From Corynebacterium ammoniagenes DSM 20306 (GTDB lineage Bacteria > Actinomycetota > Actinomycetes > Mycobacteriales > Mycobacteriaceae): a stretch of 64,000 nt of DNA. Positions 1 to 8,685 of this stretch are shown here, in pieces. The stretch lies in assembly GCF_001941425.1 (NCBI RefSeq), contig NZ_CP009244.1, positions 930,001 to 994,000 on the forward strand. The letters are read 5' to 3'. The translations under genes were made by a program, and so were the position numbers. Within the stretch, counting starts at the first letter, position 1. Each line of letters opens with the position of its first letter. The notes under the pieces were generated by a model. The model was not told the origin of the DNA. It did not search any database and saw only the letters and a program-made list of their open reading frames with translations.

Positions 1-1122
1 GCTGAGCGAAGTCGTATTGTGGATGTTATTTCCGCGAGTATGGACAAGAAACGGGAAAAGGATACGAGTCTAAAATTTCTCTGCTCTCGCTGGCTAGATA
101 AGTCAATTGAAGTGTCCGTGGCTCCTTCATTTGCGGATTGGAAGCTCAACATTGAGTTTGCAAAGAAAGCTCTCGAAAGTGCAAGGAATCGCCAAGCAGT
201 TCGCGGGACAAATTATGAAACTCTTTATTCTCGAGCACTTTGGATGGGATCGCATATTGCAGGCGCTCTATTCAAGATCGAATACCCTGAAGTAATTTGG
301 ACTGCTGAGTTCTCGGATCCTCTTCGATTTGATGTCGAGGGCCTACCTCGTCAGGGGATGTTGCCAATTGACAGTGATTCGAGCATGTTCCTTGAAATTA
401 TAGCTGCACGATTTGAAGAAGAACTTGAAGTCTCGACAGTCTTTGACCTTGTCGAAGCAGTGACAATGCTGCTTGCAGATGAACTGTTGTTTACGAATCA
501 AAACCAGTTAGAGTATATGCTCTCGAAGTACCCTGAGGCTTTTGCCACAAGAGTGAGAAAGAAAGCTCAAGTTAGGGAACACCCATCTCCGAGGCAAGCG
601 GATTATCAAGTTGTCAGAGCAGAGTCTAATTTTAGCCCGGGACGTATCAATATCGCCTACTTTGGTGCTTTCTACGTCAATCGTGGATTGGGGGATGTAT
701 TCACCGCAATTCAAAACCTGAGTGTGAGTGAGCAAAACCAGGTATGTCTTCACATTTACTGTACCGATGTAGCTGGCGCAAAAGGACAAGTTTTAGATTT
801 GGGGCTCTCAGGAGTTGTCAAGGTGCACCCTTACCTTCCATACTTGCAGTTTTTAAATGCTACGACGAAAGCAGATGTGCTTCTCGTAAACGATATTCAA
901 CGTTCTGCCGACATGGAGATCAATCCCTTTCTTCCCTCTAAGTATTCTGATTACAGGGCATCAGGAACGAAAATTTGGGGGATTCTGGATGTAGGTTCTC
1001 CGCTTTCGAGGAAACCCATCGAATATAAGTCGGAGAATGGTAACGTTCCTTCTTCACTAAAGGTGTTACGCGAGATAATCAGCAAAAATCGTTTCAAAGT
1101 GGCTGCTCCTGCACTAACGTAG
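1..1122 (+). CDS. glycosyltransferase, GT4-like, 5' end outside window
   Basis: The frame is open from base 1, so the N-terminus is probably missing; the first start-like codon inside the window is GTG at 19 (367 aa from there). The C-terminal half looks like a GT-B (group 1) glycosyltransferase. A short strand-loop segment 'IAYFGAFYVNRGLGDV' lies near residue 212, where the second Rossmann domain normally begins, and 'LPSKYSDYRASG' near residue 307 sits where the donor-binding 'PSKL.DY..sG' loop is found in GT4 enzymes. 'EFSDPLR' near residue 95 also fits this family. The likely role is transfer of a sugar onto a surface polysaccharide or lipid-linked intermediate in the cytoplasm. The gene is clearly more AT-rich than the core genes further right. 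It is followed by an interrupted IS110 element, so any cotranscribed partner has been separated from it. Acceptor and donor cannot be read from the sequence. Confidence 0.7.
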   Translation, partial: AERSRIVDVISASMDKKREKDTSLKFLCSRWLDKSIEVSVAPSFADWKLNIEFAKKALESARNRQAVRGTNYETLYSRALWMGSHIAGALFKIEYPEVIWTAEFSDPLRFDVEGLPRQGMLPIDSDSSMFLEIIAARFEEELEVSTVFDLVEAVTMLLADELLFTNQNQLEYMLSKYPEAFATRVRKKAQVREHPSPRQADYQVVRAESNFSPGRINIAYFGAFYVNRGLGDVFTAIQNLSVSEQNQVCLHIYCTDVAGAKGQVLDLGLSGVVKVHPYLPYLQFLNATTKADVLLVNDIQRSADMEINPFLPSKYSDYRASGTKIWGILDVGSPLSRKPIEYKSENGNVPSSLKVLREIISKNRFKVAAPALT

Positions 1123-1434
1123 CCGAGAAAGGAAACGTCACATTAGGCCATCTTATTGCTAGATGTGGTGGAGGGATCGGCGTTGAAAAATTGGTAGCGC
1201 TCGAGCAGGACCAGTACTTACTCCTGTGATGGCTTGTTCGCGTAAAACAGTGTATTTCACGACGCTACAGATAGAAGATTGCATTGAATTAGATCGTAGC
1301 CGCGATGTTCCTATATTCTTGTCAGCCTTTCGGGTGCGGATTGAAGGGGCAACTAAGGTGCTTTGTTTTGCTTTTTGTGTTGTTTTCGGGCATAGGAAGT
1401 AAGAACCCAATCGGCTTTGCTGGTGAAGGTGTCT
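1123..1434. other. region between glycosyltransferase and IS110 remnant
   Basis: About 310 bp without a recognised gene. A 57-codon open frame on the + strand (1229-1402, beginning MACSRKTVYF) has plausible amino-acid composition, but no good ribosome-binding site and no recognisable family. It may be a relic of a longer gene cut by the IS110 insertion. An overlapping minus-strand frame (1159-1410) is no better. The IS110 transposase relic stops at 1435, so one end of that element probably lies in this stretch. Confidence 0.3.
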
Positions 1435-1654
1435 TTAGGCGGCAGTGACCTCCGTCTGGAGATCGCGGTAGAATTCGTGGTTTCTCATCATGGCAAGTAA
1501 GACGTTGAGTCGACGGCGCGTTATGTCTTTTGCTGCGTTTTACGGCTAGTTGGTAGGGGGATTCCGCGTTGTTGGTCGGCGTGTTCCGGATAGGTGGTCG
1601 GCTGTGTGATTTTAGGTCATTGTTTTAGGTGGCGGTGTCACTGCCTGTGGCGCC

Positions 1655-3296
1655 GTGTCTTCACCTTCAAGATCTAAGGAGCCTACGTTGGCTAACTTCA
1701 AGGAAATCATGGTGATGTGTCTGGATGGCGCGAGCTATACGGCGATGGCGAAGACATTAGGCTGTTCCAATCGTGATATCGCTAAGACCAAGGCAGTCAT
1801 CGCCGCGCAGTCGGTGACGAAGGAAGCATTTGTTCTTTTGTCACCATCGTTTTTCGAGGAACATTTCGGGGACAATCGCCTCCTGCACAAACAGCAATTT
1901 CATCAACCAGACTTTCATAAGCTGGCGAAACGCTTAGCTGCTAATAAGCATCTGACTCGGCATAAACTATGGGTGGATTATCTGGCTACTGCCTGCAGTC
2001 CGAAGAATCGAAGTACCAGTACTCCCAGTTTTGCCAACATCTGCGAGAGTATGTCAACGCCGCTGGGCTATCGGCGGTAATTGAACACGAACCAGGCCAA
2101 GAACTTTATGTGGATTGGGCTGGCGACAAAATCCCGGTCATAGACCAAGCCACAGGCCTAGTCGGGCTGAAAGCATCACTGTTTGTCGCCGTGTACCCGC
2201 ACTCAGGACTGTTATTCGCTCATGCTGCGGCGAATGAAAAGATGCCGTCCTGGATTGATTGCCATGTTCAGGCTTTGAACTATCTCGGGAAAGTCCCTGG
2301 CATCATCGAGTCTGATAATGCTTCAACTGCAACGTATCGGCCCGTAAGAGCCAAACCGGCACGGCGTATCTACGGTCGGTATGCAGACTTGGCGTCCTAC
2401 TACGACATCCTCATTGTGCCTGCTCGTCCCAGTAAACCAAAAGATGAAGCCTCCGTGGAACGGGCCCTACAGACTGCGTATAGCCTGATTCTGGGATATT
2501 TCGATGGTGTGGTGTTTTACAGCCTCGATGTGCTCAACGAAGCTATCGCTGAGCGTATTGCTGATATCAATGACAATCTCATTCGCCCCGATGGGTTGAC
2601 ACGGCGCGAGTTATTTTCCGCAGATGAAGCACCCTTGATGCGGGAATTGCCACACCTTGCTTTTACAGAAGTGACATGGAAACATGCCAAAGTCGATCGC
2701 AACTGGCACATCACCTGCGACTATCAGTACTACTCGGTGCCATTTAAGTTGATTGGGAAAACGCTTCGCGTGCGACTAACCAAAGACCTTGTCAGCATCT
2801 TTGATGGTGATCTCTTGGTGGCCGAACACAGTCGACTTACCGGGTTTCGCTACCGGTATAGCACCGACCCAGCGCATAACCCGGATGGGATACTACTGGT
2901 ATCAAAGTCTTAACCCGGGATGAACTATTAGCCCGGGCATCGTCTTTTGGACCGGCTACCACCACCGTCATCACACAGATCCTGACTCGCAATGCCCAAG
3001 CTATCCCGCGTGGGCTGCATAGCGCACGCAATGTACTGGTCAAACTCGGCAACAAGCACAATAAGACCAGCCTGGAACCCGCCTGTCAGCAAATCCTGGA
3101 CCATAATCTGGCACCAAATATGCAGGTCATCGCACGCATCCAAACCGACATTGCCCGCAACCACCAACAGCTAGAAACCCCACAATCTAGGCCACTGCTA
3201 GGTGATAATCGTCAAAGAGTAGTCGATATCGACACTGTCGCTGATGCCGTGTTTATCCGCCCTGCCAGTCACTACGAACCCAGAAAGCAGGGATAG
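1655..3296 (+). pseudogene. istA: IS21 transposase IstA, two frameshifts
   Basis: IstA is the DDE integrase of IS21 elements. Three consecutive frames are needed to read it. Residues from 1655 give the N-terminal helix-turn-helix ('NFKEIMVMCLDGASYTAMAKTLGCSNRDI') up to about 1975. The next frame (1969-2913) gives 'YSQFCQHLREYV' and the catalytic core: 'YVDWAGDKIPV' (first Asp), 'ESDNAST' (second Asp) and 'PSKPKDEASVER' (Glu). A third frame from about 2898 to a TAG at 3294 gives the C-terminal tail (RDELLARASS...ASHYEPRKQG). Reassembled, the product would be about 530 aa, normal for IstA. The shifts lie near 1975-2000 and 2895-2905. No family-typical slippery heptamer was identified at either site, so simple decay (or sequencing error) is likelier than programmed frameshifting. 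istB follows 5 bp after the stop. Confidence 0.85.
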
Positions 3297-3301
3297 TCGC
3301 C

Positions 3302-4063
3302 ATGGATGCTTTACATATTGATGACACTACCAAGGCTCAGCTACGCCAGCTACGGTTATCAACATTTGCTGATGTGTATTTCGAACTTGCAGCAGATGAG
3401 ACTATGGCCGATGCTTTGCCAGAAGATATTCTCCTCAAAGCAGTAGCCGAAGCCGCCGAACAACGCCGGCAACGCAATATCGCCAAAGCGATAACCTACG
3501 CCAAATTCCGCTACCCTGATGCCACACTGGCAGAGCTTATCAACGTTGAAGAACGCGGAATCAACCTGCGCCAACTCAAACGCTTAGCTGCAACGAACTG
3601 GCGTGAAACACCCACCAACGTGCATCTTCTCGCCCCAACTGGAACCGGAAAGACCTATATTGCTTGTGCGATTGGAATCGCAGCGTGCCATGCAGGATAC
3701 TCCGTGGCTTATTTCCGACTCGATCAACTCGTCGATGCTTTAGCGGTCTTCTTACCAGCAGATAAGCGTTATATAGATCTCGTGCGACTGCTACAAAACG
3801 TTGACGTTCTCATCCTGGATGACTTCTTAACTATAGGAATCAACCAACGCTGGCAAGAAGACCTCACCAAAATCATATTTGACCGCGACGGACAATCGCC
3901 AACCATCGTGACCTCCCAAACATCCGCCGCGTACTGGCTGGAATCCCTACCCGATAGAGTCGGCGCCGACTCCCTAGTCAGCAGGCTCAACAGCGGCCAA
4001 CGCATCAGCACCGGCGACTACGACATGCGCCAACATCTATCCTACGCCAACACCACCGAATAA
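3302..4063 (+). CDS. istB: IS21 helper ATPase IstB
   Basis: 253 aa, the normal length for IstB, the AAA+ ATPase that helps IstA assemble on target DNA. The Walker A motif is 'APTGTGKTY' near residue 110, Walker B is 'VLILDDF' near residue 170, and 'IVTSQ' near residue 199 occupies the sensor-like position. The C-terminal 'DRVGADSLVSRL' is typical of the family. The ATG at 3302 lies 5 bp after the istA stop, so the two genes are translationally linked in the ancestral element. The gene appears intact although its partner istA is frameshifted, so the element is probably not autonomous. Confidence 0.9.
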   Translation: MDALHIDDTTKAQLRQLRLSTFADVYFELAADETMADALPEDILLKAVAEAAEQRRQRNIAKAITYAKFRYPDATLAELINVEERGINLRQLKRLAATNWRETPTNVHLLAPTGTGKTYIACAIGIAACHAGYSVAYFRLDQLVDALAVFLPADKRYIDLVRLLQNVDVLILDDFLTIGINQRWQEDLTKIIFDRDGQSPTIVTSQTSAAYWLESLPDRVGADSLVSRLNSGQRISTGDYDMRQHLSYANTTE

Positions 4064-4210
4064 CAGCCACTAACACCTGGTGCGCCGGTGCTATCCGGTT
4101 CACCAGGCCCTACCAACAACCCGGAACCCACCCGGACCACTTCACCGGAGAAGCCCTACCAAAACACCGGCGTCAGCATTTTGCCTTCGTTGCGTTTTCG
4201 TTCGTAGAAT

Positions 4211-4542
4211 TGTTGCCGTTTCGGGGTAGTTGGTACTGGTATTCCGCGCAGCTGGTACCCATGTTCCGTATGAGTGGTACCGTTTGTGGGGTTTCCCGAC
4301 AGAGTCGGCGCCGACTCCCTAATCACCTGCTCTATCTCCGGCAAACGCCTCAACCTAGGCGACTACGACTTGCTCCAACGACGGGTCCGTACCTACAACA
4401 TCACCGACTAACAAAGCTGACCCCTGATAGCGAGCCCAGCGACGAAACAAGCTGCCAGCAGGACTGAACCCCAGTACCAACAACCCGGAATACTTGAGTA
4501 CCAGCTCCCCGGAACACCGGTACCATAGCATCGGAGCTAGCA
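4211..4542. mobile_element. 332-bp internally deleted IS21 remnant with 4-bp target duplication
   Basis: A second, different IS21-type copy reduced to its two ends. The left terminus (TGTTGCCGTTTCGGGGTAG, then TTGGTAC/TATTCCG/CTGGTACC repeats) resembles the left end of the larger copy at 1531. The right terminus (4470-4542) has the inverted repeats 'CCAACAACCCGGAATA', 'ACCAGCTCCCCGGAACA' and 'CGGTACCATAG', and ends GCTAGCA. It is bracketed by GAAT at 4207-4210 and GAAT at 4543-4546, a clean 4-bp target duplication inside the IS110 gene. Inside, only the last 39 codons of an istB-like gene remain. It could only move if another IS21 of this type supplied the transposase. Confidence 0.75.
4295..4411 (+). 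pseudogene. istB: istB C-terminal fragment
   Basis: In frame from 4295 it reads 'PDRVGADSLI' and later 'GKRLNLGDYDLLQRR', ending TAA at 4409-4411. This matches the end of the intact istB upstream ('PDRVGADSLVSRL...GQRISTGDYDMRQ') but differs enough to come from a separate IS21 lineage rather than a recent duplication. No start or ATPase core remains. It lies inside the 332-bp remnant. Confidence 0.8.
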
Positions 4543-5490
4543 GAATTATCGTGAACGCTCGTGGAATCTGGTCGATGCAAATGACGATTGCCATAGGGTG
4601 TTCTTTAATTTCTTATTTCCAGCCCGGTTGAGCGAATTGGACATTATCGAGGTTCCGGATTGATTCGTCCTAGGCGATAGCCCGGCGTAAGAAGCTAAAA
4701 GACCCGCGGTAGGAAAATCAGACATATCGCCAACCGTCATCAGGAGATGTGTGGCGGTTCTGGGACCAATGCCGGGCATCGATAGGAGAAGCTGGGTTTG
4801 CGGTATTTCCTGGCTAAGCTCGATGACTTGAGCTTCGATCTCTTTACGAGATTCTAGCTTGAGTAGTGCCTCTTTTACCGACATTGCCACGCCGAGTTCT
4901 GCGTATTCAGCTCCTGCTATCTGGACTGACTGCTCGGTGATGGTTATAAACATCGTGTCAGTAATAGGCTCGGGATTGCGTGCTCGGTGTTTGCGCGCAA
5001 AGGTATTGAAGCGTGTTTTACCCAGGCGTTTTATCTTCGTTGGGCCGCCATACTTGGCTAGTAGGCGCAGTATCCATTTTCGGTTGAGTGCTTTGGGCTG
5101 GATAAATGCTTCTTCAATTCGGTCGACGCTACGGAGTGACTTTGGAAGGTTTCTTCCCGCATAACCAATGATGTACGCATGACAGACGTCTGTCTTCGAA
5201 TTACCGGCATGAATACGCGAAAGTTGACGCATTGCCAGCCCTGGTAGATAGAGGACATTAATTCCGATGTCTTGAGCGACCGCCACGGTCAGTCTGCCGA
5301 TGTTGTTGGGCTGGTAAACAGCGGCCGACGTATTCGTGCCTTTTCCGGCGTACTGACTGAAGAGTTTACGAAGTGGTTGCTCGTGCTGGTTCACGCGTTT
5401 GGATAAGATTTGGTTGCCGTGTGTATCGAGGACGCAGGCGTGGTGGAAGTATTTGCCGACGTCCATACCGATGACATAGTCGTATGTCAT

Positions 5491-5850
5491 CTTGAAACCT
5501 CCTAGCGATGCGAAACGAATTGGGTTATTTCATCGCTGGGTATCAGGCATACTTCACGCTGGCATCCACATTACTTTGAGAGCTCACACGTAATTGCGCG
5601 GGGTAGGTTCCGATTGAGCTGTTGGGAGTATGTCACTGCCATGGGCTGCATCACCCCACGCATCATTTTCAGACAGGGACGAGATTAAGCCATACCGAAG
5701 CCAGCGACTAGTTCCGTCTCCTGAAAAGAAGGAGGGAACGGAACAGACATAACCCAACCTTGAAACAGGGAACAGGCTATGAATCTACGGTTTCCTCAAA
5801 CGGAACTGCTAACAACGTAATGGGGGAACGGATCGACCTCAACGAGTGTA
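5491..5850 (-). other. non-coding 5' end of the IS110 element
   Basis: About 360 bp upstream of the IS110 transposase start with no credible gene. In IS110-family elements the non-coding end next to the transposase start can encode the bridge RNA that recognises donor and target DNA. Whether this copy retains one cannot be judged by eye, and the outer boundary of the element was not identified. A short imperfect palindrome (TTCCGTCTCC...GGAGGGAACGGAA, about 5715-5742) is the only obvious secondary structure. Confidence 0.35.
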
Positions 5851-5853
5851 AAA

Positions 5854-6048
5854 ATGCTAAAATATAGCTTTCCGATTGCACATTTTGACTACATACGTAT
5901 CAAAATACCGCAAAAACTTATTGAGGAGAATCGGGGGGAACCTCTGTCAAAGCTTCTGTCTAGGCTAAGAACTTCATCGTGCAGAGATGTTCTTGTCTTC
6001 GATGAGGAACGTCAATATTTGGAATTGATCAGGAGAACCAATTCTTAA
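5854..6048 (+). CDS. small hypothetical protein or gene remnant
   Basis: A 64-codon frame beginning MLKYSFPIAHFDY and ending RRTNS. No family is recognised. The composition (mixed charged and hydrophobic, 'DVLVFDEERQYLELI') is compatible with a real alpha/beta fragment, but there is no clear Shine-Dalgarno sequence before the ATG. Its 3' end overlaps the end of the PP-loop gene on the other strand by 20 bp. It may be the tail of a gene truncated by the IS110 element. Low confidence. Confidence 0.25.
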   Translation: MLKYSFPIAHFDYIRIKIPQKLIEENRGEPLSKLLSRLRTSSCRDVLVFDEERQYLELIRRTNS

Positions 6049-7192
6049 GGAATTCACGTACTTCGTGGATTTCAGCCCAATCAGATTCAGTGTATGGGAG
6101 TAGCTCGAGCTCACTCAATTTCTCGAAGAGGGGTGTGCGTATTAATTTAGGTGTCCATTCATAGAAGTCGGTGTTGACCTTATTCATGAAACCCATAGTT
6201 AAGCTGCGAGCAAACTCAATAACTGAAGTCGGAATCTCGTCATACAAGGGCTCTATTAGATCAAGTCTGCCGTGCGCAATAAAATACAGGCTCGATAGTG
6301 CAGTTGTATACGATCTATTAAACGGAATTTTGCGATCCCATTTTGCTGAGAAATCAGTTACCGGATTATCAAGTCCCAATTCGTCCGCGAGCAACGCAAC
6401 CATTGCTTGCTTATAGTACTGCTTCCGATCTCCTTTATTTGCAAGGGAGATGAGGGAGTCAGCCACTTCATCGTAGTGCGTTTGCAGCATGATTTTGGTG
6501 GTTCCTAGCTCAGTAATCCCAGCAGTAACAGGAACATCGATTAAGCCAATCGATTCTAGGAGCGGAATCCTTCTCTTGCTGGCTGGGAATGAAAAGCGCT
6601 CTCCTAGGATAGACCCAAATACATGGTAACTTGCCCCTAAGTGTTTAGCGCAAAGAATGGCACCCGTTGCCATAAAAAGCCAGTTATTCTTAGTTAGGGC
6701 GGTTCTTTGGTCAGGCACCTGACGAATGTTGGTTTTGATTGTTATGGGGGAGTATCGTTCAAAGTATGCAGCTTCGCGTTTAAACCATCCTCCTAAGTCT
6801 AGGGAAACTAGATGCGTGTCTTTGGTCATTAGAGCTTTTGCGGCGACTGAGTCGAATCCGCCGCTAAAACTGAGAATTGTCGAATTCTGCCGATTCTCCT
6901 GCTGTAATGAGGGCTGGCCTTTTGGAGCCACAACTTCTGCTTGGGTAAAAGTTTTAATGCTGTGAAGCACATCCGGTTCAATTTCGAAGTCAAAGGATAC
7001 GCTTTCGAAAGCACGCCCGCATAACGGGGCTAACGCTACGGCGACAAGAGTTGGAGTAGTTTCAATTTCTCGATCAAATTCATACCAAATCTCATGCTCT
7101 TCGGAGTGATAATTCATTAATAGGGATACGCGGGTTTTGGTAATAGATAGGTTTGTGAATGAGATTGAGTTGTGATTGAGAGGAAGGGTCAC
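6029..7192 (-). CDS. PP-loop superfamily ATPase
   Basis: 387 aa from a GTG at 7192, chosen because it lies 4 bp after the upstream gene's stop with an AGAAAGG-type ribosome-binding site. The longer frame would overlap the neighbour by 73 bp. The central signature 'ILSFSGGFDSVAAKALM' is a PP-loop (SGGxDS), which binds ATP and adenylates a carboxyl or carbonyl group, as in QueC, asparagine synthetase or sugar amidotransferases. Further conserved-looking segments are 'NNWLFMATGAILCAKHLGASYHVFGS' and 'RRIPLLESIGLIDVPV'. There is no zinc-finger Cys cluster as in QueC and no glutaminase domain. It is probably cotranscribed with the ATP-grasp ligase just upstream, and wecC lies further upstream on the same strand. 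A role in modifying a uronic-acid-containing polymer is an inference. The gene is AT-rich compared with core genes. Confidence 0.75.
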   Translation of the reverse strand: MTLPLNHNSISFTNLSITKTRVSLLMNYHSEEHEIWYEFDREIETTPTLVAVALAPLCGRAFESVSFDFEIEPDVLHSIKTFTQAEVVAPKGQPSLQQENRQNSTILSFSGGFDSVAAKALMTKDTHLVSLDLGGWFKREAAYFERYSPITIKTNIRQVPDQRTALTKNNWLFMATGAILCAKHLGASYHVFGSILGERFSFPASKRRIPLLESIGLIDVPVTAGITELGTTKIMLQTHYDEVADSLISLANKGDRKQYYKQAMVALLADELGLDNPVTDFSAKWDRKIPFNRSYTTALSSLYFIAHGRLDLIEPLYDEIPTSVIEFARSLTMGFMNKVNTDFYEWTPKLIRTPLFEKLSELELLPYTESDWAEIHEVREFLKNWFS

Positions 7193-7196
7193 CGGG

Positions 7197-8267
7197 CTAT
7201 GCCTTTCTTGCGAGGAACTGTGAATGAAAATACTCGACGATATCGTGTTCAATAGGTCGGGCGCCTCCACCGTGTGTAGGGTAACGGTGAAGCTCGAGCG
7301 CAGCAGCTGTATTGACCTCTAGTACGTGGGCCGAGTTTTCATCGCCTAAATCGGCAACTAAGAGATCAACTCCAGCAATTTCGAGTTCGGGAATTGCGTT
7401 CTTGGCTGAGATAGCCATTTGTTTGATGTTGGGATGAACTCCATCTGTCACGTCCAGAACCAATGCTCCTACAGTCGGGGTATTAAAGGGGTTTAGAAAA
7501 ACTACTTCGTCTTCCCGCGGTACCGAAGTATTTATTTTCCCCTGCCTCTTTATGAAATGCCAGTCAATTTTCACTGGCATTTTCATCGCCCTGTAATGGA
7601 TTTTACGCTCCTCATGCAACTGCTTAATTAGGGATTCCATGGTTGATGTACCGTCACCGACAATAAATGGCTGGATTCGTGCAACAACACTGACTACTTC
7701 GTTTCCGACTACAAAGCCTCGTAGTTCGACTCCAGTCACAAACTCTTCGACCAGAACATTAGAAGACTGGCGGCCATCTGAGAGAGCATGATCCCATGCT
7801 TTCGAAAACTCTTCCTGGTTGGTTACTCCAACCGTTACGCCATTAGATCCTCCTGAATCCGTTGCTTTTACAACAACGGGCTTAGGCATCATCTCAAAAA
7901 ACACTCCTGCCACGGCTTTCTCTTTAGGCGAAAAATCTGCGCCGAGAGGGGTGCGTAGTTGGGCATAATCCAACATGCGTTTCGTGAGATGTTTACGGCG
8001 ACAAATATATTCTGTTGAGCTAGGGTGGCGGAAAACTTTGCCCCCGATCATAGAAAGTTTTTCGACACCATCAGTCGACGTGATTTCGTAACGTTTGAAT
8101 CGGCTATTTTCTAAGATTAGCTCTTTCACTTGCCAACCTTTTGATTCGAACCCGCGAGTGATTGCAAGGATTGCGGATCGAGTAATGTCTAGCTGGTTGT
8201 ATCCGAGTTTCTTTTCAAGAATTTCCGCTCGGATAAATTGCTCCACTGCTCGATAATCGTCCAGCAT
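7197..8267 (-). CDS. ATP-grasp ligase, cyanophycin/glutathione-synthetase-like
   Basis: About 356 aa. The start at 8267 (MLDDYRAVEQF) is preferred because AGGAAG precedes it; an ATG at 8282 lacks a ribosome-binding site. ATP-grasp features: 'PKPVVVKATDSGGSNGVTVGV' (Lys and glycine-rich loop), 'VLVEEFVTGVELRGFVVG', 'IQPFIVGDGTSTMESLI' (the GDGxST...LI segment typical of cyanophycin-synthetase-type enzymes) and 'AGVDLLVADL...VLEVNTAAAL' (metal-binding Asp, Glu and Asn). Such enzymes join a carboxylate to an amine through an acyl phosphate. The stop lies 4 bp before the PP-loop gene, so the two form an operon. The substrate is unknown; amino-acid or peptide ligation to a cell-surface sugar acid, or a small peptide product, are both possible. 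Confidence 0.85.
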   Translation of the reverse strand: MLDDYRAVEQFIRAEILEKKLGYNQLDITRSAILAITRGFESKGWQVKELILENSRFKRYEITSTDGVEKLSMIGGKVFRHPSSTEYICRRKHLTKRMLDYAQLRTPLGADFSPKEKAVAGVFFEMMPKPVVVKATDSGGSNGVTVGVTNQEEFSKAWDHALSDGRQSSNVLVEEFVTGVELRGFVVGNEVVSVVARIQPFIVGDGTSTMESLIKQLHEERKIHYRAMKMPVKIDWHFIKRQGKINTSVPREDEVVFLNPFNTPTVGALVLDVTDGVHPNIKQMAISAKNAIPELEIAGVDLLVADLGDENSAHVLEVNTAAALELHRYPTHGGGARPIEHDIVEYFHSQFLARKA

Positions 8268-8685
8268 GCTTCTTCCTGTCATGTTTAGGTATGCGGTTAA
8301 TGATGTTGTCGATAGCTGTTTCCCGCGTTTACTTGAAAATCGCCTGAGCCATTTTAGGGTAGGGCTATAAAACGACCATTGCTACTCAGTTAAGAATACT
8401 ATCGCTATACAGAGATCGGATTGTCTACAATGCGCATTGTACGACGAGGTTTTTCTATGATGATACGAGGCAGGAACTAAAATCCTTCGGCGTTATCGAC
8501 GGGAGTTCTGCGCCGAGTCCTCGAGACGGACATAATCTGGGCTGGACTTGGTTCAGGTTCTAGGTAGCTTGCGGACGAAGGCACTGGTAATTCCAAGAAT
8601 AGCTAACCCATGTCAATGTTGAAGTGTCTTTAGGGCGATTCCTTGCTCGAAGCGTAGGATAGCTGTCTTTGAACACCTAAATGCA
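8268..8685. other. intergenic, promoter region for the ATP-grasp/PP-loop pair
   Basis: About 420 bp between wecC and the ATP-grasp gene. No convincing coding frame on either strand. The part nearest the ATP-grasp gene is AT-rich and presumably carries its promoter, and the part nearest wecC would contain the wecC 3' untranslated region. No strong terminator hairpin was seen. Confidence 0.4.

Larger units (their letters stand above)
1531..4178. mobile_element. IS21-family element (larger copy) inserted in IS110 gene
   Basis: The element carries istA (frameshifted) and istB. The proposed ends are TGCTGCG... at 1531 and ...CGTCAGCA at 4178. The termini hold the multiple repeats usual for this family: 'TTGGTAGGG..ATTCCG', 'TTGGTCGGC..GTTCCG' and 'TGGTCGGC' near 1549-1605, and inverted equivalents ('CCCTACCAA', 'CCGGAACCC', 'CCGGACCA') near 4090-4162. 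Flanking tetranucleotides are CTTT (1527-1530) and TTTT (4179-4182), an imperfect duplication, so the exact ends are uncertain by several bases. The insertion lies within the C-terminal coding part of the IS110 transposase, which shows that the IS110 element was here first. Confidence 0.75.
1435..5490 (-). pseudogene. IS110-family transposase, split by two IS21 insertions
   Basis: The reading frame starts at 5490 (MTYDYVIGMDVGK, first Asp of the DEDD site) and runs to a stop at 4547-4549 after 'FHERSR'. It resumes beyond a 332-bp IS21 remnant as 'FYERKRNEGK' (about 4179-4206), is cut again by a larger IS21 element, and ends as 'TRRRLNVLLAMMRNHEFYRD' to a TAA at 1435-1437. Joining the pieces across the inferred 4-bp duplications gives a typical IS110 C-terminus (SR.FYERKRNEGK...RRRLNVLLAMM). 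The gene was already decayed: roughly 50 residues are missing in frame after 'RIEEAF', the usual D-Q/R-P after the first domain reads 'AVYQP', and 'KTDxxDA' reads 'KTDVCHA', so two acidic catalytic positions look lost. 'LASYAGLSPRTNQSG' keeps the Ser-Gly region of the C-terminal catalytic domain. It is not functional. Confidence 0.85.

Noticed and set aside
1655..2913. Programmed frameshifting to make IstA
   Set aside because: IS21 elements do not normally frameshift inside istA, two shifts would be needed, and no slippery motif is obvious at the junctions; decay is simpler.
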